A stretch of DNA of 64,000 bases from Paracoccus seriniphilus (GCF_028553745.1 NZ_CP067130.1:1-64000); one strand, 5' to 3'. Shown: positions 46,587 through 55,889, numbered from the stretch's first letter. Notes: a model not told the origin generated them from the sequence alone. Numbers and translations are program-made.

Positions 46587-47749
46587 CAGAAACTCCGCGG
46601 CAGGCCAAGCACATGCTCGGCGACATAGGACAGGATTAGATTGGTCGAGATCGGCGCCACCTGATAAAGCCGCGTTTCGCGGAATTTGCGCTCGACGTCA
46701 TATTCACTGGCGAAGCCAAAGCCGCCATGAAACTGGATACAGGCATTGGCCGCCTCCCAGCTGGCCTTGGCAGCCAGATATTTGGCCATGTTGGCCTCGG
46801 CGCCGCAGGGCTGGCCCGCGTCATAAAGCCGGCAGGCCTTTTGGCGCATCAGATTGGCGGCCTCGACTTCGATGAAAGCTTCGGCGATGGGGAACTGCAC
46901 CCCCTGGTTCTGCCCGATGGCACGCCCGAAAACCTTGCGTTCGCTGACATAGTTCACGACGCGATCAGTGAACCAGTAGCCATCGCCGATACATTCGGCC
47001 GCGATCAGGGTGCGTTCAGCGTTCAGGCCGGTCAGGATATATTTGAACCCCTTGCCCTCTTCGCCGATCAGGTTCTCTTCGGGGATTTCGAGATTGTCGA
47101 AAAACAACTCATTGGTCTCGTGGTTCACCATGTTCGGGATCGGGCGCACTTCCATTCCCGATTTCATGGCCTCCTTGATGTCGACAAGAAAGATCGACAG
47201 ACCTTCGGATTTCTTGCTGACCTCTGACAGCGGCGTGGTGCGGGCCAGCAGGATCATCAGATCGGAATGCTGGACGCGGCTGATCCAGACCTTCTGGCCG
47301 TTCACCACATAGCGGTCACCCTTTCTGACCGCCGTGGTCTTGAGCTGGGTGGTATCGGTGCCTGTGGTGGGTTCGGTCACGGCCATGGATTGCAGGCGCA
47401 ACTCGCCCGAGGCCAGCTTGGGAAGGATGCGCTGCCGCTGCTCTTGCGAACCGTGACGCACCAGCGTGTTCATATTGTACATCTGCCCGTGACAGGCTCC
47501 CGAATTGCCACCCGCGCGGTTGATCTCTTCCATGATCACGGCCGCCTCGGTGAGGCCAAGGCCCGACCCGCCATATTCCTCGGGAATCAACGCGGCCATC
47601 CATCCAGCCTGTGTCAGCGCAGTGACGAATTCTTCGGGATAGGCGCGGGCCTCGTCGATCTTGCGATGGTATTCGTCAGGGAAATCGGCGCAGAGCGCAC
47701 GCACCGCGTCCCGGATGTCCTGATAATCGTCGCCGATGTGATCGTACAC
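46586..47749 (-). CDS. Acyl-CoA dehydrogenase
   Basis: This FAD flavoenzyme oxidises an acyl-CoA and passes electrons to ETF. The GTG at 47749 (VYDHIGDDYQDIRDAVRALC) is chosen because GGAGGAGGTACAA precedes it; an in-frame ATG at 47902 would add 51 atypical residues. Length is 387 residues. Domains: helical N-terminus with IPEEYGGSGLGL near 65; beta domain with MAVTEPTTGTDTTQLKTTA near 120 and GQKVWIS; C-terminal helical domain with ERKVFGRAIGQNQGVQFPIA and QFHGGFGFASEYDVER near 345. It overlaps the CoA-transferase gene. Confidence 0.92.
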   Translation of the reverse strand: MYDHIGDDYQDIRDAVRALCADFPDEYHRKIDEARAYPEEFVTALTQAGWMAALIPEEYGGSGLGLTEAAVIMEEINRAGGNSGACHGQMYNMNTLVRHGSQEQRQRILPKLASGELRLQSMAVTEPTTGTDTTQLKTTAVRKGDRYVVNGQKVWISRVQHSDLMILLARTTPLSEVSKKSEGLSIFLVDIKEAMKSGMEVRPIPNMVNHETNELFFDNLEIPEENLIGEEGKGFKYILTGLNAERTLIAAECIGDGYWFTDRVVNYVSERKVFGRAIGQNQGVQFPIAEAFIEVEAANLMRQKACRLYDAGQPCGAEANMAKYLAAKASWEAANACIQFHGGFGFASEYDVERKFRETRLYQVAPISTNLILSYVAEHVLGLPRSF

Positions 47750-47885
47750 TTGTACCTCCTCCAAGGTGTCGAGACGCGGGTCTCTGCCGTTTTTCCGATC
47801 ATCGAGCCCTGCAACCCATAAATCAAATATCTGAATGGACTGACAGAAATGCCGAAATGGCATGAATTTGCGCAGAACGAGAAAA

Positions 47886-47911
47886 GGCGGCCCGGATCGC
47901 ACCGGGCCGCC
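47886..47911 (-). terminator. Intrinsic terminator after the SDR gene
   Basis: GGCGGCCCGG (47886-47895) and CCGGGCCGCC (47902-47911) form a 10-bp perfect stem with a 6-base loop. On the minus strand TTTTC follows, so it ends the transcript of the SDR gene (47957-48877) and may separate it from the acyl-CoA dehydrogenase operon. Confidence 0.8.
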
Positions 47912-47956
47912 CTGATCGTGGTAGAGTACCTGAAGGTAGCGGCGCGTCCGGTCCTG

Positions 47957-48877
47957 TCAGACCGGATCCCAGCAAAAGACATCCGCAGAGACATCAAGCG
48001 GAACATAGCTGCCGCGCAGTGCCGGGATGGCATGGTTTCGCACCGAGTCGAGATCCCAGCCTTCGCCACGATGCACCGACCGGGTTGGTCGGGGCTGCGA
48101 GACCAGGAAGATCTCGTTGTTGCGCACCGCAAAGATCTGGCCGGTCGTGTCCGCGCCGTCATCCGATGCAAGATAGAGCGCCAGAGGTGCGATCTTTTCT
48201 GGCGACATTTCCTTCATCCTGTTGACCCGTTCTTCCTGTTCCGGGCTGTCGACCTTGATTGAAGAGGTCATGCGGCTCCAGGCAAAGGGCGCGATGCAAT
48301 TCGAGCGGATATTCCAGCGGCTCAGATCCAGCGCCAGAGATTTGGACAGGGCGGTGATTCCCAGCTTGGCGGCCGAGTAATTGGCCTGCGCCAGATTTCC
48401 GATCAGCCCGGAAGTCGAGGTCATGTGGATCAGGCTGCCTGACCCCTGTTCCCGCATGACATCGGCGGCGGCGCGGCTGACATTGAACGTGCCGTAAAGA
48501 TGCACCTTCACCACGGCATCAAAGTTTTCGTAGGTCATCTTGTGGAAAAAGCAGTCACGCAGAATGCCCGCATTATTGACCACTGCGTCCAGCCTGCCGA
48601 ACGCATCAGTGGCCTGTTTCACCATTGCCTGCGCACCTGACGGGTCGGTGACATCATCGCCATTGGCGACGGCCCGTCCGCCTGTCCTTTCGATCTCGGC
48701 AACTGTTTCCTGCGCAGCTGCACTGGATTCACGCTGGCCGTCCAGTGACGCGCCAATATCATTGACGACCACGGCTGCACCGGCACGGGCGGCCTCCATT
48801 GCAATGGCGCGGCCAATGCCGCCACCAGCGCCGGTCACAAGCATGACCTTCCCTTCAAGGGCTTTCATTTCAGACAT
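47957..48877 (-). CDS. Short-chain dehydrogenase/reductase, 3-hydroxyacyl-CoA dehydrogenase-like
   Basis: This 306-residue SDR has the NAD-binding TGAGGGIGRAIA at about 15-26, NNAGILRD near 97, a catalytic serine in IHMTSTSGLIGN and the YSAAK pair (Y and K of YxxxK) near 165. The extended length and sequence (VVVNDIG near 38) resemble the dehydrogenase unit of multifunctional enzyme type 2, which oxidises 3-hydroxyacyl-CoA. GGAGGAGAC precedes the ATG. It is followed by a terminator and preceded by the IclR gene on the same strand. Confidence 0.88.
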   Translation of the reverse strand: MSEMKALEGKVMLVTGAGGGIGRAIAMEAARAGAAVVVNDIGASLDGQRESSAAAQETVAEIERTGGRAVANGDDVTDPSGAQAMVKQATDAFGRLDAVVNNAGILRDCFFHKMTYENFDAVVKVHLYGTFNVSRAAADVMREQGSGSLIHMTSTSGLIGNLAQANYSAAKLGITALSKSLALDLSRWNIRSNCIAPFAWSRMTSSIKVDSPEQEERVNRMKEMSPEKIAPLALYLASDDGADTTGQIFAVRNNEIFLVSQPRPTRSVHRGEGWDLDSVRNHAIPALRGSYVPLDVSADVFCWDPV

Positions 48878-48907
48878 GTCTCCTCCGTCTTGTCTTGGGA
48901 ATTTGTT

Positions 48908-49684
48908 TCAGTTCTCGACGGGGCGACCGAAGACGCAGCGTTCGACCTGGGCCGCCGCACCGGCCAACGCCGCAGCGATATCGGCAAGTCTCTCTTTCGA
49001 CTGCTGTCCCGAAATGGTGATGCTGCTCATGCCCAGCCGGGGCATGCCATTGGCGTCGCGAACCAGGGACGCCACGATATCAAGGCCCCGATACAACTGG
49101 CTGAGATCATAGGCGGTACGCGTCTTGCGGGCCTGAAGAACATCCTGCCAATAGCTGTCGAAACGCGGGGCATCCTGCCAGCGCACAGTGTCGAATCCTT
49201 TGCGGGTCTGCGCCTCGCTCAGTTCCAGAGTCGCCGCATAGCAGCGGCCGATTGCGCCTGAAAACGCAGGCAGGCGGCTGTTCTGGGCCAGCACCGCATG
49301 AACAATATTGGGGGCGGTGAAGCGGTCGGTCAGAACGATGCGTGCATTGCGCGTGAACTGCCAGAGGGCGATCATCGTCTCATGCTCGCGCGCGATGGCC
49401 GTCAGGGTCGGGCGGATCACATCGGCGGGGTTGGCGCCAAGCAGCGGCACCGCGAATTCCATCAACCCCATCCCGATCCGATAGGTCTTGGCCTCGGGAT
49501 CGAAGCTGAGCAGCCCCTCATGGCTCAGGGTTCGCAGGATATTGAAAGCCGAAGACACATTCATCCCTGTCTCCCGTGCGATCTGGGTGGCGCCCATCGG
49601 GCGCCCCAGCATGGCAAGCATGCGCAGGATGCGTACGGCATTCTGAACGGCGGGTACAAGTTTCTGTCCGGGATCTTCGGTCAT
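48908..49684 (-). CDS. IclR-family transcriptional regulator
   Basis: The protein has an IclR winged helix-turn-helix (about 10-70: AVQNAVRILRMLAMLGRPMG, TQIARETGMNVSSAFNILRT) and a C-terminal GAF-like effector domain. ATG 49684 has AGGA five bases upstream, whereas the ATG at 49696 has no ribosome site, so 49684 is preferred (258 residues). It is divergent from the acyl-CoA dehydrogenase operon beginning at 49775 and upstream of the SDR gene, so it probably governs one or both arms of the CoA pathway. Confidence 0.9.
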   Translation of the reverse strand: MTEDPGQKLVPAVQNAVRILRMLAMLGRPMGATQIARETGMNVSSAFNILRTLSHEGLLSFDPEAKTYRIGMGLMEFAVPLLGANPADVIRPTLTAIAREHETMIALWQFTRNARIVLTDRFTAPNIVHAVLAQNSRLPAFSGAIGRCYAATLELSEAQTRKGFDTVRWQDAPRFDSYWQDVLQARKTRTAYDLSQLYRGLDIVASLVRDANGMPRLGMSSITISGQQSKERLADIAAALAGAAAQVERCVFGRPVEN

Positions 49685-49774
49685 TTCATTCCTCATGTAG
49701 AATATGATTTACTATACAGAATGGCGCTGCTAAAGCAAGACTATACTGGAGTTCTGCGGAGGGAGGCAGGAACG
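49685..49774. promoter_or_regulatory. Divergent IclR/acyl-CoA dehydrogenase promoter with operator candidate
   Basis: TGTAGAATATGATTTACTA followed by TACA (49696-49718) is an imperfect palindrome (TGTA ... TACA ends) in the only A/T-rich part of the gap. GCGGAGGGAGGCAGG serves the gene at 49775. IclR binding here is an inference. Confidence 0.4.
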
Positions 49775-50941
49775 ATGCCAACAGGTGTGGATATTGATGT
49801 TTTCGAACAGCTTGTGGAGACGGTGGAGAGATTCGCCCGTGAACGGCTGATCCCTGCAGAGCGTCGCGTCGAGGAGGAGGACGCCATTCCCGAAGAGATC
49901 GTTGCCGAGATGAAGGATATGGGACTTTTCGGGCTTTCAACGCCCGAGGAATACGGCGGCATCGGCGTGAATGTGTCACAGGAAGCGCGGCTGATCGAGA
50001 CATTGTGCTATGCCTCGCTGACCTTCCGGTCGTTGATCGGCACCAATGTCGGCATCGGTTCGCAGGGTATCGTGATGGATGGCACCGAAGAGCAGAAACG
50101 GCGCTGGTTGCCCGGTATCGCAAGCGGCGACATCATCGCCTCTTTCGCGTTGACCGAGCCTGACACTGGTTCGGATGCCGGTGGGGTTCGCACCTCGGCG
50201 CGTCGCGATGGAAGCGATTTTGTCATCAATGGCACCAAGCGCTTCATCACCAATGCCGTGCGCGCTGGCGTCTTTACGGTCTTTGCCCGCACCGATCCGC
50301 AGAAGGACGGCGCGGATGGGGTTTCGGCCTTTATCGTGCCGGCAGATACGCCGGGAATTACCGTAGCCAGACCGGATCGCAAGATGGGCCAGCGGGGAAC
50401 AAAGACCTCGGATGTCATCTTCGAGAATGTGCGGGTGCCTGAAAGCGCCATCCTGGGTGGCCGCGAGCGGCTTCATCAGGGTTTCAGAACCGCGATGAAG
50501 GTGCTTGACCGTGGTCGGATCCATGTCGGCGCAATGGCCGTGGGTCAGAGCCAGCGGATGCTTGATATTGCCACGGATTACGCGCTTGAACGCAAACAGT
50601 TCGGAAAGCCGATCGGGGAACATCAGCTGGTGCAGGGGATGCTGGCCGACAGTCAGGCGGAACTTCAGGCAGCCCGCGCACTTGTTCGCGCGACGGCCGA
50701 AACATTCGACCGCGAAGGCAAGGCAATCCTCGAAGCATCCTGCACGAAATATTTCTGTACCGAGGCTGCCGGGCGGATCGCCGATCGGGCGCTGCAGATC
50801 CATGGTGGCGCGGGCTATATGGCGGAATACGATATCGAGCGGCTCTATCGCGACATCCGCTTGCTGCGCATTTATGAAGGAACAAGCCAAATCCAGCAGC
50901 TGGTGATTGCGCGACGCACGCTGATGCAGCGGGCAGGCTGA
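49775..50941 (+). CDS. Acyl-CoA dehydrogenase
   Basis: The start MPTGVDIDVFEQLVETVERF at 49775, with GGAGGGAGGCAGG upstream, is chosen; the longer frame from 49298 runs antisense through the IclR gene. The 388-residue flavoenzyme has LSTPEEYGGIGVN near 65, FALTEPDTGSDAGGVRTSA near 130, and the C-terminal segment ALERKQFGKPIGEHQLVQGM with LQIHGGAGYMAEYDIERLYR near 350-370. It opens a long operon of CoA-ester enzymes. Substrate is unknown; family knowledge gives alpha,beta-oxidation of an acyl-CoA with ETF as acceptor. Confidence 0.93.
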   Translation: MPTGVDIDVFEQLVETVERFARERLIPAERRVEEEDAIPEEIVAEMKDMGLFGLSTPEEYGGIGVNVSQEARLIETLCYASLTFRSLIGTNVGIGSQGIVMDGTEEQKRRWLPGIASGDIIASFALTEPDTGSDAGGVRTSARRDGSDFVINGTKRFITNAVRAGVFTVFARTDPQKDGADGVSAFIVPADTPGITVARPDRKMGQRGTKTSDVIFENVRVPESAILGGRERLHQGFRTAMKVLDRGRIHVGAMAVGQSQRMLDIATDYALERKQFGKPIGEHQLVQGMLADSQAELQAARALVRATAETFDREGKAILEASCTKYFCTEAAGRIADRALQIHGGAGYMAEYDIERLYRDIRLLRIYEGTSQIQQLVIARRTLMQRAG

Positions 50942-50944
50942 CCG

Positions 50945-51364
50945 ATGGCCTCGCATCGAACCCGCAGCCTTGCGGAAATGCCGCCCCAGTCGAAATTCTC
51001 GGCCCTGTTGGGGATCGAGATCGTCACCTGCACGCCGGAAGAGGTCGTCTGCACGATGACGGTGACCGAGGACATGTCAAATCGCAACGGCGTTCTGCAT
51101 GGCGGCGCCTTGATGACCCTGTCGGATACTGCTGCTGGCACCGCGACTTTCATCAGCAGTCCGGCAGAGATTTCCAACACCACCGTAGAGGCAAAAACCA
51201 ATTTCATCCGCCCGGTCAGACTGGGCGACACGGTGACCGCACGCTGCGAGCCGCTTCATGTCGGGCGCGCAACATCGGTGTTGCAGGTCACCATGACGCG
51301 GGGCGACGGAAAGGTCGTGGGCGTCACGACCCAGACCCACATGTTTCTGGGCTGGAACAAATGA
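50945..51364 (+). CDS. PaaI-family hotdog thioesterase
   Basis: This 139-residue protein has the PaaI/4HBT hotdog features: NRNGVLHGGALMTLSDTAAG at about 43-62 (the HGG motif with nearby acidic residue) and FISSPAEISNTTVEAKTNFI near 66-86. These enzymes hydrolyse acyl-CoA thioesters and often rescue CoA in catabolic operons. It begins 3 bases after the dehydrogenase and overlaps the next reading frame at its end, consistent with a single transcript. Confidence 0.85.
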   Translation: MASHRTRSLAEMPPQSKFSALLGIEIVTCTPEEVVCTMTVTEDMSNRNGVLHGGALMTLSDTAAGTATFISSPAEISNTTVEAKTNFIRPVRLGDTVTARCEPLHVGRATSVLQVTMTRGDGKVVGVTTQTHMFLGWNK

Positions 51365-51387
51365 CAAAGCACGAAAGGGGAGGAGCG

Positions 51388-51768
51388 ATGACCGATATGG
51401 AGAGGCAGGAGGCCGGACCACAGGCCATCTATGAGGCCTATCTTGCGCAAGGCCGGTTCATGATCCAGCGCGCCGAAAGCACCGGAGAATATGTGTTCTG
51501 GCCGCGCGTGGTCGCACCCTCCGGGGCGACGGACCTGCACTGGGTCGAGGCCAAGGGTACGGGAACGATTTATGCAATTACGGTGAACCGGGCCCGCGAC
51601 CGGTCCTGGAATGTGGCGCTGGTCCAGCTGGATGAAGGCGTGCGCATGATGTCGACGCTGCCGGAGGAAGAGACGGGAGAGATCGGGGCGCGCGTGAAGG
51701 CGCGGATTGAGACAACTGAGGAAGGTCCGCGCGTGGTCTTTGATCTGGTCAAGGAGGGCGCAGCATGA
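51388..51768 (+). CDS. OB-fold acyl-CoA-associated protein (DUF35-like)
   Basis: The start at 51388 (MTDMERQEAGPQAIYEAYLA) has GGGGAGGAGCG upstream; an in-frame ATG at 51361 is less likely. The 126-residue protein shows the DUF35 pattern, QGRFMIQRAESTGEYVFWPR then WVEAKGTGTIYAITVNR, an OB fold that partners thiolase-like enzymes. The usual four zinc-ribbon cysteines are absent here, so only the OB fold and degenerate ribbon remain. It overlaps the thiolase-like gene by 4 bases; the two products probably form a complex. Confidence 0.78.
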   Translation: MTDMERQEAGPQAIYEAYLAQGRFMIQRAESTGEYVFWPRVVAPSGATDLHWVEAKGTGTIYAITVNRARDRSWNVALVQLDEGVRMMSTLPEEETGEIGARVKARIETTEEGPRVVFDLVKEGAA

Positions 51769-52919
51769 GCGATCGGAGTCTTCGTGGTAAATCGGCCATT
51801 GTCGGAATGGCGACGGCCGGGGTTGGAGAGGCACCTGGTTTTTCGGCGATGGAGTTGCTGGGGCAGGCTGCGGCCGCTGCGGTCGCCAATGCCGGGCTGA
51901 AGATGCAGGATATTGATGGCGTCTTCGCTGCGACCAGCAGCCACGCCTTCCCGACCATGAGCGTCGTCGAATATCTGGGGCTGCGGCCGAGATTCTTTGA
52001 TGGGACCAATGTCGGTGGATCAAGCTTCGAGATGCATCTGCTGCAGGCGACGCTGGCGTTGGAAGCCGGGCTCTGCGACGCTGCGCTGGTCTGCTATGGC
52101 TCGAACCAGCGCACTGCGGGCGGACGGCTGGTCTCGATGAGCGAGCCCCAGTGGCATGAAACCCCCTACAAACCCCGTCATCCGATTACCGCATATGCGT
52201 TGGCGACCAGCAGACATATGGCGCAATACGGCACCACACGGGAACAACTGGCCGATGTGGCACTTGCCGCGCGCGGCTGGGCCAATCTCAACCCCGAGGC
52301 CTTTGCCCGCGGGCCATTGACCAAGGACGAGGTTCTGTCTGCGCGGATGATTTCGGATCCGCTGACCAAGGCCGATTGCTGCCTTGTGACCGACGGCGCT
52401 GCTGCCTGCGTGCTGGTGCGGGCCGATCGCGCCAAGGATCTGCCGGGCAAGCCGGTCTATTTCCTTGGTGCGGGTGGCGCGAATTACCACCGCTCGATCG
52501 TGGCGATGCCCGATCTGACCACCACTGCCGCCGCCGATAGCGGACCACGCGCCATGCAGATGGCCGGGGTGAGCCAGTCGGATCTGGATCTGGTGATGGT
52601 CTATGACGCCTTTACCATCAACACGATCCTGTTTCTGGAGGATCTGGGCTTCTGTCCGAAGGGTGAAGGTGGACGTTTCGTCGAGGATGGGCGCATCGCA
52701 CCAGGCGGCGAGCTCGCGGTCAATACCAATGGCGGCGGGCTGTCCTGCGTGCATCCGGGCATGTACGGGCTGTTTCTTATCGCCGAGGCCGTAGCTCAGA
52801 TCCGTGGCGAAGCTGGCGAACGGCAGATCGAAGACTGCAATCTGGCGCTTTGTCACGGGAATGGTGGCACCTTGTCCAGCCAATGCACGGCAATTCTTGG
52901 ATCCGAGGCGGTGATATGA
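51765..52919 (+). CDS. Thiolase-like protein (SCP2/lipid-transfer thiolase family)
   Basis: This 384-residue protein has the thiolase fold of the SCP-x/acetyl-CoA acetyltransferase-like branch: SAIVGMATAGVG at the start, ALVCYGSNQRTAGGRLVSMS near 105-125, YDAFTINTILFLEDLGFC near 280, and SCVHPGMYG and CHGNGGTLSSQ near the end. Such proteins with a DUF35 partner often do retro-aldol or thiolytic cleavage of CoA esters. It lies between the DUF35-like gene and the acyl-CoA synthetase gene, overlapping both by 4 bases. Confidence 0.85.
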   Translation: MSDRSLRGKSAIVGMATAGVGEAPGFSAMELLGQAAAAAVANAGLKMQDIDGVFAATSSHAFPTMSVVEYLGLRPRFFDGTNVGGSSFEMHLLQATLALEAGLCDAALVCYGSNQRTAGGRLVSMSEPQWHETPYKPRHPITAYALATSRHMAQYGTTREQLADVALAARGWANLNPEAFARGPLTKDEVLSARMISDPLTKADCCLVTDGAAACVLVRADRAKDLPGKPVYFLGAGGANYHRSIVAMPDLTTTAAADSGPRAMQMAGVSQSDLDLVMVYDAFTINTILFLEDLGFCPKGEGGRFVEDGRIAPGGELAVNTNGGGLSCVHPGMYGLFLIAEAVAQIRGEAGERQIEDCNLALCHGNGGTLSSQCTAILGSEAVI

Positions 52920-55036
52920 CGGATCTTCTGCATATTGACGGACTGATCGCCCCGCGCTCGGTGGCGGTAATCGGTGCGTCCGAAGATGTGACGCGGATTG
53001 GCGGTCGCCCCATCGCGGCGATGCTGCGGGCGGGCTATGCCGGGCATATCCTTCCGGTCAACCCCAAGCGCGACACGGTTCAGGGGTTGCCATGTTTTGC
53101 CAGCGTGGACGATCTGCCAATGATACCCGATGCTGCGCTGATCGCGGTACCCGCCAAGCTGGTCCCCGAAACCATCGAGGCGCTTGGCCAAAAAGGATGC
53201 AAGGCCGCGACGCTTTTCTCTGCCGGCTTTGCCGAGGTTGGCGAGGCGGGCGAGACCGCTCAGCGGCAGCTGGTGACGCTGGCACGCCGCCACGGAATGC
53301 GGATTCTGGGACCGAACACACTAGGGGTCTACAATGTCGATATCGGATACTACGGAACCTTTTCCTCGTCTCTTGATACCGGATATCCAAGACCCGGCAA
53401 TATCGGCATCGCCAGCCAATCCGGGGCCTTCGGCGCCCATCTTGGTGCGCTGGCGCGTGACCGCGGGCTGGGCTGTTCGGTTCTGATCACCACTGGCAAC
53501 GAAGCCGATATCACGGTGGCCGAGGCGATCCGCTGGATGGCCGAAAGCGACGGGACCGACGTGATCTGCACCTATATGGAGGCGATCAATGACGCGCCCG
53601 CGCTGCTTGCTGCGCTTGATGTTGCGCGCGCCAAGGGCAAGCCGGTATTGGCGATCAAGTCGGGCCGCTCGGCTGTCGGGGCACGGGCGGCCGCGTCCCA
53701 TACGGCCTCGCTGACCGGCGATGCGATGGTGGCGGATGCGGTGCTGTCCGAACATGGGGTGGTCATCCTGCGTGACCCCGAGACGATGATGGATATCGCC
53801 TATGCCGCATCGAAGATGATTTTCCCGACGCGGCATTCGCTTGGCATCGTGACGGTCAGCGGTGGTGCGGGGATCGTCGCCAGCGACGAGGCCGAACGCG
53901 TCGGCCTGCCGATGCCTGCCATGCCTGACAAGGCGCAGGCCGCTCTGAGGCAGGCGCTTCCCTATGCCTCGCCGGTCAATCCGCTGGATTGCACGGCTCA
54001 GGCGCTGAACGACCCTTCGCTTCTGGAACTGTTCACCCGCAGCGGGCTGGAGGAGGGCGGCTATGGTGCGGTTTTGTGCTTTCTGACCTATGTGGCTGGA
54101 AGCAAGGCCATGACGGAGGTGATCCTTGAAACCATGGCACCATTGCGGGCGGCATATCCTGACCGAATCATCGCCTTCTGCGCCCTGGGTGCGCCGGAGG
54201 TTCTGGCGCGCTATGATGATGCAGGCATTCTTGTGTTCAACGATCCCTGCCGTGCCGTGCGGGCGCTGGACGCCGTTCTGCGTCATGGGGCGGATCAGGC
54301 GCATGGGGCAACATTTCTCCAGCCCGAGGCAAGGCCGGTGACGCTGCCCCAGGGAACGCCGGATGAAGCGCAGGCCAAGGCGCTGCTGGCAAAAGCCGGA
54401 ATTGCTGCAGCGCCCGAACTGGCCGTGACATCGGCCGAGGCCGCAGTTCTGGCCGCCGAGGCGTTTGGCTATCCTGTCGTCATGAAAATCCTGTCGCCCG
54501 ACATTCTGCACAAATCGGATATCGGGGCCGTCAAGCTGAATATTGCGAATGCCTGTGCCGTGCGCGAAGCTTATGACACCATCCTGTCAGCGGCACAGGC
54601 CCATGCGCTGGATGCGGCCGTGACCGGAGTTCTGGTCGCCAAACAGCTGTCGGGTGGCATCGAATGCCTGATGGGGATTCATCGCGATCCGACCTTTGGG
54701 CCGGTGGCGGTGTTCGGTCTGGGCGGGATATTTGTCGAGGTGCTGAACGACGTTTCCTTGCGGGCCTGCCCCTTCGGTCCCGAGGTCGCACGCGAGATGA
54801 TCCTCTCGATCCGCAGCGCCGCGATCCTGAGGGGCGCGCGCGGACAGACTCCGGCAGATATCGACGCCCTGGCGCAAATGCTGTCGCGGCTGTCGGTCTT
54901 TGCGGCCGGGGCGGGTGAGCGGCTGGTGTCGATCGATCTCAACCCGGTGCTGGCGATGCCAAAGGGGCAGGGCGCCTTTGCCTTGGATGCGGTCATCGAA
55001 CTGGACAGGCAGGAGGTCGCAGAACATGCCCATTGA
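52916..55036 (+). CDS. Acyl-CoA synthetase, NDP-forming type
   Basis: This 706-residue protein has the layout of ADP-forming acyl-CoA synthetases: a CoA-binding domain (1-135, SVAVIGASEDVTRIGGRPIA), succinyl-CoA-synthetase-like flavodoxin domains with GNIGIASQSGAFGAH near 160 and the likely phosphohistidine in AASHTASLTGD near 261. The C-terminal ATP-grasp (about 475-700) includes AEAFGYPVVMKILSPDILHK. It activates a carboxylic acid with ATP and CoA. The ATG at 52916 overlaps the thiolase-like stop. It could supply CoA esters to the enzymes around it. Confidence 0.9.
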   Translation: MTDLLHIDGLIAPRSVAVIGASEDVTRIGGRPIAAMLRAGYAGHILPVNPKRDTVQGLPCFASVDDLPMIPDAALIAVPAKLVPETIEALGQKGCKAATLFSAGFAEVGEAGETAQRQLVTLARRHGMRILGPNTLGVYNVDIGYYGTFSSSLDTGYPRPGNIGIASQSGAFGAHLGALARDRGLGCSVLITTGNEADITVAEAIRWMAESDGTDVICTYMEAINDAPALLAALDVARAKGKPVLAIKSGRSAVGARAAASHTASLTGDAMVADAVLSEHGVVILRDPETMMDIAYAASKMIFPTRHSLGIVTVSGGAGIVASDEAERVGLPMPAMPDKAQAALRQALPYASPVNPLDCTAQALNDPSLLELFTRSGLEEGGYGAVLCFLTYVAGSKAMTEVILETMAPLRAAYPDRIIAFCALGAPEVLARYDDAGILVFNDPCRAVRALDAVLRHGADQAHGATFLQPEARPVTLPQGTPDEAQAKALLAKAGIAAAPELAVTSAEAAVLAAEAFGYPVVMKILSPDILHKSDIGAVKLNIANACAVREAYDTILSAAQAHALDAAVTGVLVAKQLSGGIECLMGIHRDPTFGPVAVFGLGGIFVEVLNDVSLRACPFGPEVAREMILSIRSAAILRGARGQTPADIDALAQMLSRLSVFAAGAGERLVSIDLNPVLAMPKGQGAFALDAVIELDRQEVAEHAH

Positions 55037-55889
55037 ATATGATCGTCTGATGAATTTCGACATTCCCGAAATGCGGCAAAGCTATGGTCCGGCCGAAGTC
55101 GCGCATTTCGGGCTGAGCATCGGCATCGGGCAGGATCCGCTTGACATGCGCCAACTTGCCTATGTGGGTGGGCTTGAGGATGACCGCCGCGCCATGCCGG
55201 CCATGGCCAATATTCTGGGCCATCCGGGTTTCTGGCTCGGGCGTCCTGAAACCGGGGTGGATGCGCTCAAACTGGTTCATGGCGAACAGGGAATGACGAT
55301 CCACCGCACACTTCCCGCCGAGGGGACAGTGATTGCCAAGACCCGTGTGACGGGGCTTGTCGACAAGGGCGAGGGGCGCGGCGCCCTGCTTTATTCCGAA
55401 AAGGAGATACGTGACGCCGATACGGGTGGGCTGTTTGCAACCTGCCGTGGAACGACTTTTCTGCGTGGCGACGGCGGGTTTGGCGGGCCGGAGGGGCCGG
55501 TGCGGAAACCGCACAATCTGCCCGAAACAGAGCCGGATCATGTCTTTGATACGCCGACGCGCCCCGAACAGGCGCTGTATTACCGGTGGAATGCGGATCC
55601 GAACCCGCTGCATCTTGATCCACGTGTTGCTGCGAGGGCGGGATTTGAACGTCCTATCCTGCACGGGCTTTGCAGCTTTGGATGCGCGGCCCATGCCCTT
55701 CTGGCGGTGATCTGCGATTATGACGCCGACCGTTTCGGGGCGATGGATGCGCGGTTTACCGCCTTCGTCTATCCCGGCGAAACGCTGCGCACGGAGATCT
55801 GGAATGACGGGTCATTCCGCACCCGTGTGCTGGAGCGGGACAAGGTCGCGATCGGCAACGGGCTGTTCAAAATGAGGGAGGTACTATGA
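55026..55889 (+). CDS. MaoC-family acyl-CoA hydratase, two-hotdog type
   Basis: The start MPIEYDRLMNFDIPEMRQSY at 55026 overlaps the synthetase by 11 bases; the longer frame from 54900 is inside it. The 287-residue protein has an N-terminal hotdog and a C-terminal MaoC hotdog with the catalytic segment YYRWNADPNPLHLDPRVAAR near 200-220 (Asp and His) and FERPILHGLCSFGCAAHALL. It is a bile-acid/peroxisome-type 2-enoyl-CoA hydratase 2. It sits before an enoyl-CoA hydratase gene, so two different hydration steps or substrates are likely. Confidence 0.88.
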   Translation: MPIEYDRLMNFDIPEMRQSYGPAEVAHFGLSIGIGQDPLDMRQLAYVGGLEDDRRAMPAMANILGHPGFWLGRPETGVDALKLVHGEQGMTIHRTLPAEGTVIAKTRVTGLVDKGEGRGALLYSEKEIRDADTGGLFATCRGTTFLRGDGGFGGPEGPVRKPHNLPETEPDHVFDTPTRPEQALYYRWNADPNPLHLDPRVAARAGFERPILHGLCSFGCAAHALLAVICDYDADRFGAMDARFTAFVYPGETLRTEIWNDGSFRTRVLERDKVAIGNGLFKMREVL

